NCBI GenBank assembly: GCA_965657965.1
Contig: CBFHQM010000023.1
Coordinates: 1-40,382, forward strand
Direction of reading: 5' to 3'
Source: UBA8752 sp965657965
Lineage (GTDB): Bacteria; Bacteroidota; Bacteroidia; Flavobacteriales_D; Sanyastnellaceae
Length of the DNA stretch: 40,382 bases
In this document: piece after piece, positions 18,165-30,300 of the stretch
Position numbering within the stretch: position 1 is the first letter of the stretch
Layout: every line of letters begins with the position of its first letter
Translations under genes and position numbers: made by a program
Notes under the pieces: model-generated
What the model was told of the DNA's origin: nothing
The model's input: the letters and a program-made list of their open reading frames with translations, nothing else
Databases searched by the model: none

Positions 18165-18305
18165 CAGTGCCCTCCACGCCCCACACCTGTTAGAAAAAGC
18201 GCACCGCCGCCGCCACGCTGGCCGAAGCCCGCAACGTCACGCCCACCTTGCTTTGAGACATTGAACACCAGCAACGGGCCTCTGGAAACAACAGGTAAGC
18301 CCCAA
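18165..18305. other. Intergenic stretch with no recognised gene
   Basis: This lies between the propeller-gene leader and the terminator of the giant gene. It contains a GC-rich, GCCGCCGCC-type tract near 18,210-18,220 and no convincing gene. It should hold the promoter for the minus-strand propeller gene, but no clear -33/-7 pair was found. Confidence 0.4.
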
Positions 18306-18340
18306 TAAAAAGGGGTGCCTCCGTTGAGAGACACCCCCTT
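18306..18340 (-). terminator. Rho-independent terminator of the giant repeat gene
   Basis: On the minus strand, AAGGGGGTGTCTC pairs with GAGGCACCCCTT across a short TCAACG loop, with one bulged G and one mismatch, and is followed by TTTTTATT. It begins 25 bases after the stop codon of the 4387-residue gene. Confidence 0.75.
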
Positions 18341-18365
18341 GGGTATGGAACATTGGTGGTTTTGG

Positions 18366-21300
18366 TTATTCCGCCCCGCATTCGGAGTTAAAGAGCAAGA
18401 GCAAGTCCAGAAGATCTTGAATGCCCACACTTCCATTAAAGTCAAAGTCCCAGCAGATTGGCGCGACACACGTGCCGTCATCCAAATTGGCCAAAGGCTG
18501 ATAGTTCTGTGCTGTCGGATCTGTACATCCATTCCAGTAACAGGATCCGTCGTCGATGATCGCTCCGGGATCAAAGTTTGGTGCAGAAGGATAAATGCAC
18601 CCTTCGTTTCCGCAGTCGACACCAGGCATGGCGCAAGGCTCAACCCCCAGTTCAGTCGCGGTCATTGGAGTGAACACTCCACATCCACCACCGTCGGTGT
18701 TGAAGAACACCAACAAGTCCGTGATCTCCAATGCGCCAATGCTGCCGTCGCCGTTTGAATCCGGACAAGGCGGTGCATCAGAACAATTCCCGGCATCCAC
18801 AGTCGCATAGGTGGTGTAGTTGCGGTAGAAATCCACCGTACATCCCGCGTAAAGACAACTGCCATCGTCCCCTACTGCAAGCGGATTGTAGTTGCTCGCT
18901 GTGGAGTAAGTACATCCAGGAGCAGCACCGCAAGAGCCATCGTCATACAAGGCGTCGGCATCGTAATTCTCTGCTTCCGGGTTGGTACAACCACAGATTG
19001 AAACCACAGTGGAGGCCATCCCTGCAGAAGAGAACGCCACCGTTGGACGAATGTCGTTGTCGGTATCGCCACCGAGGAACAACTGGAAGTTGATCACGCC
19101 ATTGATTTCGCCATCTGTGGTCAACTGTGCCACGAGAACATCCAAGTCATCTCCTGCAATGCCATTGGTGGCGTCGTTGGTCACAAACCAAGCCCCTCCT
19201 GTGTCATCGTCAATGTCGATTCCACCGCCGGATGCGAAAGCCGCCAACCAGTTCTGGCCAGGACTGCTTACCCCTTGCACATCAGATTGACCCAATGCGG
19301 CGTTCGAGGTTTCATCAATGCCCACTGTCACCCAGCTGTCGTAAGCCAAAGTCGGAATGACATTGTACAGCAGGGTGTTGATGGCAGAGCCATAGTTGGA
19401 ACCAACGGGCTCTTGGTGCCAAGATGTGGTCGTGTTGAGATGCAACGGCAGCACACCGTTTCCAAAGACACTCGACAGTTTGTCGTCTGCAGAGGCCGTG
19501 GTAACAAAGAGGCGGTAAGTCGTCTGACCATCGAGGTCGCCGCCCACGTGCTCCATGACACGCACCAACTTGGCTCCATATCCGAGACTGTCACTGTCGA
19601 AGTAAAGCGTGTCTGGTCCAGCCAACACTTCGGGCTCGTAGCAAGAACAGTACTCGCAACTTCCGTCTTCTTCGGTCACGAAGCTGCTGTAATTACAGGC
19701 TGACTCATCGGTACATCCGCCCAGTTCATCCTCGTCGCAAACGCCGTCACCATCGGCATCATTGTAACATTCACCAAAGCAGTCCACCAAATCTGAACCA
19801 TAGATGTCAAAAGCATAAATGCAGCTGCCATCGTCGGTGTTGTATCCGCCGCTATAATTGCAGGCTTCGGCGTCTGTACAACCCAATACAACAAGCACAG
19901 AACATGACCCATCTTCCACGTTGGCTTCTGGGTTGTACTCCATGTAGTCCGCGTTCATGCAGCCCTCCACAACCAAGGTTGAGCAGGAGCCATCGTCCAC
20001 ATCGGCTGCGGGGTCGTATTCGATGTAGTCCGAATCAATGCATCCTCCGTATAGACAAGACCCATCCTCATCGGTCGCCTCCGCTTCGAAGTTGACCGCT
20101 GCAGTGTCCATGCAACCCGGAACTTCGTCTTCGTCGCAAGTTCCATCTTGGTCCTGGTCGTTCAGGCACTCCCCATCACAATCGAGGTAAGTGACCCCGA
20201 AGACATCCACGGGGAACGCACAATCGCCTTCCGTGTTGGCATTCGCATCGTAGTTGCACGCGGTTTCGTCCATGCACCCCACCACAATCAAGGTCAAACA
20301 AGATCCATCGTACGTGTTGGCGAGAGGGTTGAACTCCAAGTAATTCGGATCGGTACAGCCTTCTTCAACCGGTGTTGAGCAACTGCCATCATCGGTGTTC
20401 GCAAAGGCATTGTATTCGGTGTAGAAATCACTCGTGCATCCGAGAATGACCGGTGTAGCGCAACTGCCATCATAGGTGTTCGCATCGGCGTCATACTCCA
20501 AGAAATTCGCATCCGTACAACCTTCCACAACTGGCGTTGCACAAGAACCATCCTCGACGTTCGCGTCCGAATTGAACTCCGTAAAATCGGAGTCTGTGCA
20601 ACCCGGAACGATCAAAGTCTCACAAGAGCCATCGTCCACATCCGCTGAACTGTCGTATTCCATGTACGCCGGATCAAGGCAACCACCATAGAGGCAACTT
20701 CCATCGTTGGTGTTGGCCTCTGCATTGTAATTGGCCGCCGCTGCATCGGTGCAACCCAAGATCACACAGAACCCATTGTCGACATTGGCATTGGGGTCAT
20801 AATTGTCGGCCTCAGGGTTGGTGCAACCCAAGTACTCACAATCGCCACTTTCGTAGTTGGCCTGTGGGTCGTAGTTGTCGGCTTCCGAGTCGGTACAGCC
20901 CAAGAAAAGACAAGAGCCGTCATCCACATTGGCGAAATCATCAAAATTGATGGCCGCAGGATCGATGCACCCCAGGTACTCGCAGGTCCCATCCTCCAGG
21001 TTCGCTTCGGAATCGTAGTTGTCGGCGAAACTGTCGGTGCAACCAGGATAGGTGCAAGAAGCATCGTCTACGTTGGCCCCAGCGTCATAGTTGGACGCCG
21101 CTGAGTCGGTACATCCCAAGTATTCACAGTTCCCATCGTCGGTGTTGGCTTCTGCGTCGTAGTTGTCGGCCTCGGGGTCGATACAACCGAGATAGATGCA
21201 GGAAGCATCGTCCGCATTCGCGCCCGCGTCGTAGTTGTCGGCCTCCAAATCGGTGCAACCGTAGTAGATACACGTGCCGTCGTCCACGTTGGCTCCGGCG

Positions 21301-24300
21301 TCATAGTTGTCCGCTTCTGGATCCATACAGCCATTGTACAGGCAGGAACCATCGTCGGCATTGGCCGTTGCATCGTAGTTGTCGGCTTCGACATCCGTGC
21401 AACCGTAGTACAGGCATGTTCCGTCGTCGGAGTTGGCACCTGCATCATAGTTGTCGGCCGTTTCTTCCGTACAACCATAGTAAATGCATGTTCCATCGTC
21501 GGTATTGGCACCTGCATCAAAGTTGTCGGCTTGGACATCTGTACAGCCATAATAGATACAAGAACCATCGTCGGTGTTGGCGCCCGCATTAAAGTTGGCC
21601 GCTGCATCATCTGTGCAGCCCTCAATCAAGCAAGAGCCATCTTCATCGGTGGCCAATGGGTCGAAGTTGATGGCCACCTCATTGGTACATCCAGCCACTT
21701 CTTCTTCATCGCATACGCCGTCGCCATCCACGTCGTTCAAACAGTTCTCGTCGCAATCCACATAGTCCAAACCATACAGATCCACGGGATACTGACACGT
21801 ACCATCCTCTTGGGTGGCCGATGCGTCGTAGTTACAAGCCGCAGAATCGGTGCATCCCAAACAGGACACGAAATCACAACTTCCGTCGTCACTGTTGGCC
21901 GTCGCATCGAAGTTGCACGCCGTAGAATCCATACATCCGAGATACACGCATGAGCCATCGTCCTGATTGGCCATCTCGTCGTAGTTCGACGCGATTGAAT
22001 CTGTACAACCGGGATAAATGCAGGAATTGTCGTCGGCATTGGCATCGGCATCGAAATTGATGGCTGCGTCATCGGTACAACCGAGGTACAGGCAGTCTCC
22101 ATTGTCGAACGCCGCATTCGGATTGTAGTTGTCGGCTGTAGGATCTTGGCATCCAGCAAACAAGCAAGTGCCGTTGTCCAGGGTCGCGAAGAAATTGAAG
22201 TTCAATGCACTCGCATCGGTACAACCCAAGATGATGCAAGATCCATCGTCAAACGTGGCTGTCGGATTGTAGTTCGTCGCAAACGGCAGTGTGCAACCAC
22301 CCGTGGCACAAGAGCCGTCGTTGATGTTCGCCGTCGGCTCATAGTTCGCTGCCGCAGGGTTGGTACAACCGAGAATCAAGCAGGTTCCATTGTCTACCGT
22401 GGCCACTCCACTGTAGTTGATGGCCAAGGGGTTGGTGCAACCGGCGATGATGCAGCTGTTGTCGTCCACCACCGCATTGGAGGCATAATTGACCGCCAAT
22501 GGGTTGGTACAGCCATAAACCTGACACGTGTTGTCATCCAAGGTCGCGTCCGGATTGTAGTTCACCGCATCGGAGTCTGTGCAACCCAAGAGGATGCAAG
22601 ATCCATCGTCGACATCGGCCAATACGCTGAAGTTGATGGCTGCAGGATTCGTGCAACCGCCAAAGGCGCAACTGCCATCCTCCACTGTCGCCAGCGGATT
22701 GAAGTTCGTCGCAGTTGGATAGGTGCAGCCCGAGACCACGCAAGAGCCATCGTCGATGCTGGCTGTTGCATCATAGTTGTCGGCATCTTCGTCCGTACAA
22801 CCTGCACATGATAGAACCTCACATGAGCCGTCGTCGTCGGTTGCATCGGCTGAGTAGTTGCACGCAGAGGTGTCCATACATCCAGGAATCTCATCCTCGT
22901 TGCACACACCATCTTGGTCGTCGTCGTTGAGGCAAGCTCCCGTGCAATCCACGTTGTCCGCGCCAAACTCATCCACTGGGAAACTGCAACTGCCGTCTTC
23001 GGCATTGGCCATTGGGTCGTAGTTGCATGCCCCCATCTGAGTGCATCCTCCGTAGAGACAACTGTTGTCGTCCGTATTGGCTTCGCTGTCGAAGTTGTCG
23101 GCCTCTGAGTCGGTGCATCCCAAGTATGCGCAACTGCCATCTTCGTTGTTGGCGTCCGCGTTGAAATTGTCGGCGGATGAATCGGTACACCCGGAAATCA
23201 CACACGTGCCATTGTCCAAGTTCGCACCATTGTCAAAGTTGTCGGCCGCGGGGTTTGTACAACCTGGGTACAAACAAGAGCCATCATCGGCATTGGCACC
23301 CGGCTCATAGTTGGCCGCAGCAGCATCGGTGCAACCTTCGAAGAGGCATGTGCCATCGTCCAAGGTGGCGATTGGATTGTAGTTGGTCGCTGCAGGCGAT
23401 GTGCATCCTTCGTAATCACAACTGCCATCATTGGCATTGGCTGTGGCATCGTAGTTGCCTGCCTGTGGATCGGTACAGCCATAGAACAAGCAAGTCCCAT
23501 CGAAGACCGTAGCCTGAGGATTGTAGTTGTCTGCCGATGGGTCGGTACACCCGCTGTAGATGCAGCTGTTGTCGTCGATGTCGGCTGAAGCATCAAAATT
23601 GTCTGCCTCTGCATCCGTACAACCCGCATATTCACAACTGCCATCGTCGTAGGTGGCGTCGCCAGCATTCAATGCTGCAGGGTCAGTACAACCGCAATCG
23701 GGCTGGCTAAATGTCGCTTCAAAGCGCAAGTCTGCGTCTACATCTCCTCCTGGGAAGACTTGAATCCGCATAGAACCACTGAGTTCTCCGTCGGTCGTGA
23801 ATTGACCCAGCAGAACCCGCTGATCATCACCCGCCAGACCATTTGTGGCCGAATTCAAAACGTACCAGCCTCCGCCTGTTCCGTCGTTGATCAAAATGTC
23901 ATCTCCGTTTTCGAAGGCCACAGTCCAACTTGGCGACACACCCGAAACGGTGGCGGCATCCTCTTCTCCATTCGAAGACGAAGCTTTCTGATCCAAGCCA
24001 ATCGTGACCCAACTGTCGTAAGCCAAGTCCGGAACAAAGCCGAGCAAAATGCCGGTGACCACTGAAGGCGTAACCCCACCCACAGGGTTTTGGTAAAAGC
24101 TTCCCGTGGTTTGAACCTCGAGTTCAGTTCCAGCAAGTCCAGTGACGGCACTCACAAAGTCATTTGGACCCGAGGTGGTGGCATACACGCGATAAGTGGT
24201 GTATCCGGGAATTCCATTTTCGGCCACAAGCTCTACTTCTACTCCGTAATTGGGGTTGTTGGAAGTGGTGGTGAAACAAGAACAGAAGTCACAAGATCCA

Positions 24301-27300
24301 TCGTCGTGAGAAGCCAGCGTATCGAAGTTGCAAGCCGTGGCATCCACACAACCAAAAACAGGCTCGTCGAATGCATCACAAATGCCATCTCCATCGCTAT
24401 CTGACAAGCAGTTTCCAGCGCAATCATACTCGGGCTGAGCAAAGATGCACGTGCCGTTTTCGAGGGTGATGGACGCGTCGTAGTTACAAGCCAATTCATC
24501 CATGCAACCGGCACAAGAAGCGTATTCACAAGATCCGTCGTTGACGTCGGCCTCAGGGTCAAAGTTGCAAGCCGTCTCCAACGTGCAACCGCCGCAGCTG
24601 GTGTATTCACATGACCCGTCCTCGAGGGTGGCCGTGCCATCCAAGTTGCATGCGGATGGATCGGTACATCCTGCCGTTTCTAGCTCATCGCATTGGCCAT
24701 TTTCGTTCGTGTCGTTCAGACAGTCACCGTTGCAATCCAAATAGTCCACACCATAGGCATCTTCGGGATAAACACATGTGATGGCCAATGTGGCGGACGC
24801 ATCGTAATTGCAGGCGCCTTCTTCCATGCAACCTGCGCAGGAAGAGAACTCACAGTCGTTCTCTGGATCACCAAAGTTGCAGGCAAATGAGAGCTCACAA
24901 CCATTGGATTCGACCACCGAACCACTGCCTCCGTACAGGCAACCCTCCACCAACAGTGAGGACACCGATGCGTCGTAGTTGTCTGCGGCCTCATCCCCAC
25001 AGCAGGAAACGAAGTCACATGCATCTGCATTGTAGATCGTCGCCGCTGGGTCATAGTTGCACGCAATGAACACCATGCAACCTGCACAGGATACAAAGTC
25101 GCAAGACCCATTGTCAAAATTGGCTCCAGGCGTGAAGTTGCAAGCAGAAGCATCGGTACACCCCACGTACAGACAAGAGCCGTCGTTGAAAGTGCTTTGG
25201 GTTTCGTAATTCAAAGCGGAAGGATCGGTACACCCACCAAAGGCACAACTTCCGTCGTCGATGACCGCCGCATCGCTATAGTTGCTGGCCGCAGCATCGG
25301 TACATCCAACACAGGATGCCCATTCACATGTTCCGTTGTTTTCTGTGGCGAGGCCATCGTAGTTGCAGGCCGTTGGGGCCGTACATCCCGGAACCTCAAA
25401 CTCATCGCAAATGCCATCTCCGTCGTAATCCAAGAGACAGTATCCCAAGCAGTCGTAACCGGAATCGGGATAAGCACAAGTGCCGTCATCCGTGTCGGCA
25501 TTCTCATTGTAATTGCATGCCTCGGTGTCGATACAGCCTGCATACAAGCAACTGCCATCGTCTTGAGATGCGTTCGAATCATAGTTGTATGCGGCGTTGT
25601 CGGTACATCCACCATAAGAACATGAACCATTGTCGACGTTGGCGCCCGGAGAGAAGTTGTCTGCCTCAGCGTCCGTGCAGCCGAGGTATTGGCAGTCGCC
25701 ACTCGGCAACGTCGCTGTGGCGTCGTAGTTGTCCGCAGTAGGATCGGTGCAACCCGCGCAGCTCGTGTAATTGCAAGTCACACCCCCATCTGTGGCATTG
25801 GGATTGTAGTTGCACGCACCTGGAACCTGGCAGCCCGCAATTTCATCGGGGTTGCACACCCCGTCCAAGTCCGAATCGAGCAAGCAATTTCCGTCGCAGT
25901 CCACACTGGTTGTTGCAGGGTAATCACAACTGCCGTCATTGGTGTTGGCCGATGCATTAAAGTTGCACGCTTCGTTGTCTGTGCACCCTAAATACGCGCA
26001 CGTCCCGTCGTCGAGGTTCGCCGTGGCGTCGTAGTTGCTGGCTTCCGAATCGAGGCACCCCAAGTAAATGCAGTTCGAGTCCGAGTTGGCCTGCGGGTCA
26101 TAGTTGTCCGCTTCCGGGTCCGTACAACCCGAGAAAATGCACGAGCCATCGTTGGTGTTGGCGGTCTCGTCAAAGTTGTCGGCGGCAGCATTGGTGCAAC
26201 CGAGGTAAATGCAGTTGTCGTCTAAGTTGGCTTGTGCATCGTAGTTGTCGGCTTCTGGGTCGGTACAACCCGAGAAGATGCAACTGCCGTCGTCCACGTT
26301 GGAGTCCACGTCATAGTTGTCCGCTGCTGCATTCGTGCAACCGGGGTATTCGCAGAGGTCATCATTGACAATCAAAGCGTTTGCGTCGTAGTTGGAGGCT
26401 TCCGTATCGCTGCACCCGGCGCAAGTCAAATACTCGCAAGAGCCATCGTCGTCGGTGGCGCCAAAGTAATTGCACGCCATCAGGTCGGTACACCCGGGAA
26501 CTTCAAACGCGTCGCATATGCCGTCGCCATCACTGTCGGTGACACAGTCGCCATTGCAATCGTATTCCACAGAACCGTGAAGGTCTTCGGGATACGTGCA
26601 AGACCCATCGTCGGTCACAGCCGCATCGTCAAAGTTGCATGCCGTCTCATCGGTGCAACCGAGGTAAGCGCATGTCCCATTGTTGAAAGTCGCATCTGGA
26701 TTAAAGTTGGATGCCGTTTGGTCAGTACACCCCGGAATCACACAGGACCCATCATCGATGGAAGCCAGAGGATCGTAATTGCTTGCCGTCTCGTTTGTGC
26801 AACCAGCGAACACACAAGAGCCGTCGTTTTCTGTCGCCTCCGCATTGTAGTTCTCCGCGCCCGAGATGGTACACCCTGAAATCTCACAGGATCCATCGTC
26901 GAAATTGGCGGCTGCATTGTAGTTGTTGGCGGCAGGGTTGGTGCAACCAAAGAAGATGCAGGAGCCGTCGTCGGCATTGGCCGTCGGGTCGTAGTTAAAC
27001 GCACCGCTGTCGGTACAACCGCTATACAGGCATGATCCGTCGTCCTGATTGGCCTCCGTGTTGTAATTGTCCGCAGCACCGTCTGTACAGCCCGCGGTCA
27101 CGCAGCTGTTGTCATCGTAATCGGCAGTCGCATCGTAGTTGTCCGCCGTAGCGTCCGTGCAGCCGCATGCTGGTGGCGCTTGCCCCACCAAATCAGCCGA
27201 AGAAAAGCTCGCCGTCACACGCTCATCGTTGGCCCCATCCCCTTCTAAGAAAACCTGGTAGTTGAAGGTGCCTTCCAGCGTTCCCGAAGTGGTAAACTGA

Positions 27301-30300
27301 CCCAACAGAACTTGAAGGTCGTCTCCAGCTACGCCGTTGGAATACACATTGGTTACAAACCATGCGCCACCCGTCGGATCGTCCATCACGATGTCCCCTC
27401 CAGCGTCAAAACCAATGATCCAATTCTGACCAGGGCTCTGGGCATTCTGAATGTCCCCCTCACCCGCCGAAGCATTCGCCGTCTGATCCGATCCAATCGT
27501 TACCCAGCTGTCGTATTGCAATTCAGGAAATTGACCGAACAAAATCGGGTTGATGCCTGTGGCAAACGTGGAGCCCAAAAAGTGCTGATAAAACGGCGCT
27601 GTAGAGGACAAACTCAGGGGCACAGTCTCATTGCCATACACACTCGACAATTGATCTTCGGGGTGGGCCACATTGGCCAAAACGCGCCATGTGGTCATGC
27701 CGGCCATGTCACCCTCTGTGTGGTCGGTTACCCGCTCCAACCGAAGACCAAAGCCCTCCACATTGGACCCGAAATCCAGGGCATTCAAACCGGTTGGAAC
27801 ATCACCAACGCAAGAACAGTAATCACAACTCCCGTCGTCCTCGGTCATGCTCTCATTGTAGTTGCACGCAAGGGGATCAATACAACCACTAAATTCATCT
27901 TCATCGCAAGTGCCATCGCCGTCGGCGTCGTTCAGGCAATTGCCGAGGCAATCCACATTGCTCGCCGCAGGATAGCTACATGAGCCGTCCTCCAAATCTG
28001 CGCTTGCGTCATAATTGCACGCCGCGGGATCCAAACAACCTCCATACAAGCAAGAGCCATCATTCAAGGTGGCTGTCACTTCGTAATTCACCGCATTTTG
28101 GTCGGTACAGCCAGAATAAACACACGAGCCATCGTCCAACGTTGCCACATCGCTGTAATTGTCTGCGGCAGCATCCGTGCAGCCCAAGTATTGGCAGGAG
28201 CCATCGTCGACATCGGCACCCGGATCAAAATTCTCTGCTGTTTCGTCCACACAACCTCCGAACAAGCAACTCCCATCGTCCACATTGGACGTGGAATCGT
28301 AGTTCACCGCATCTGAATCCAAACAACCGGGGAAAAGACACGTCCCATCGTCATCATTGGCATCCGCATCATAGTTGGATGCGCCAGCGTCAGTACAACC
28401 AGGGTACAAACAACTGCCATCATCGGTGTTGGCCGACGCATCAAAATTGGACGCTTCCGCATCCAAACAGCCCTCTAATAAGCAAGTGCCATTGTCCACA
28501 TTGGCTGTGGGGTCAAAGTTGGTGGCCTCGGAGTTGGTGCAACCGGGGAACAAGCAAGACCCGTCGTCCACGTTGGCTGTAACGTCGTAGTTCGAGGCCA
28601 CGGGAACCGTGCAACCCAAGTATTGACATGTGCCATCATTCACGGTGGCAGTTTCGTCGTAATTGTCGGCTTCGTCGTCGGTACAACCCAAGTAAATACA
28701 GCCCCCATCATCGGTATTGGCTGTCGGGTCAAAATTGTCCGCTTCAGAGTCAACACAACCATAATAAATGCAGGACCCGTCGTCGGTATTGGCCGTTGGG
28801 TCAAAGTTGGATGCGTCGTCGTAAGTACAACCCGAGAGGATGCAAGAACCGTTGTTTTGGTTGGCGTCTGGGTTGTAGTTGTCCGCTTCTGGGTTGGTAC
28901 ATCCCGCAACAATGCAGGATCCATCGTCCACATTGGCCGACGCGTCAAAATTGAGCGCCTCATCGTTTGTGCAGCCGAGGTATTCACAGCTGCCATCCGA
29001 AAACAAGGCGCTTGCATCGTAGTTGTCAGCTGCACTGTCCATGCAACCACAGGTATTGTCTCCTCCACCGGAGCCGATCACTTCGGTCAACTGTGGCTCT
29101 CCGAGACCCTCGGAGGTAAAGGTGAACGCGGCACGTATTTCGTTCGAGCCGTCCCCATTGGGGAACACTTGAATGGGAAGCGTCCCTTCCACCACACCAG
29201 ATGTGGTGAATTGTGCCACCAGAACCCGAAGGTCCTGATCAGGTACGCCATTCAAATTCGAAGACGTGACAAACCAAGCCCCACCTACGGCATCGTCGAT
29301 GCGCAACTCGTTCTGGTCGTCGAATGCTGCAACCCAGTTCTGTCCCGGACTTTGAGCGCTTTGCACAGTGCTGTAACCAGCTGTAGGTGCCGCATCCAGG
29401 CCAATCGTAACCCAGCTGTCAAAAGCAGCCGTCGGGAAAACAGAAAAAACCAATGGGTTAATGCTCGTGCCAAAAGTGCCGCCTACCGCATCCTGATAGA
29501 AGCCCTCATCTGCCGCAATGAGCATGGGATTTGAAGCGTTTCCAAAACAAGAACTCAAGAGGTCACTTGGACTGTCCAACACCACATACAACCGGTATGT
29601 TGACAATCCTTCTAAATCTCCACTTTGATGCGTCGTCACCCACTCGACATCGAGTTCGAAACCAGCAGTATCATCGACAAACGTGGCCACCGTGAGCGTG
29701 TCACCAACGACATAAGTTGTGTCGTTTCCTCCACCGCATGAACAGTAATCACACGTGCCATTCTCCTCTGTGGCAAAGCCGTTAAAGTTGCAAGCCGATG
29801 TATCCATGCAGCCCTCGACTTCGACCTCATCGCACACACCATCTTGGTCTGCATCGTTCAGGCAATTCCCTTCGCAGTCCACATAATCGAGGCCCCACGT
29901 TCCTTCTGCAGTCAAACATGATCCATCGTCGACCTCTACTTCGCTGTCGAAATTGCATGCTGTCGGATCCGTGCAACCTGCATAAGCGCATGTTCCATCG
30001 TCGGTGTTGGCTGTCTCGTCAAAGTTGAACGCCTCTGAATCCGTGCAACCTGGGTACAAACAAGACCCGTCGTTGTCGTTGGCAGAAGCGTTATAGTTGG
30101 CCGCAGACTCGTCGGTACAACCCGGATACAAGCAAGAGCCATCGTCGATGGTCGCCGCCGCTTCATAATTGCTGGCCAAGGCATCCGTGCACCCAGAAAA
30201 GATGCACGACTCGTCGTCAAACTCCGCATCCGCATCATAATTGGTGGCGGCTGAATTCGTGCAACCGCCATTGCCCACAATGACCGTACCCACCATGCCC

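Noticed and set aside
18190..18381. Small minus-strand frame ending VTLRASASVAAAVRFF, which resembles the last strand of an outer-membrane barrel
   Set aside because: It is only 63 codons, overlaps the terminator of the giant gene, and has no signal peptide or other strands. It is at most a remnant.
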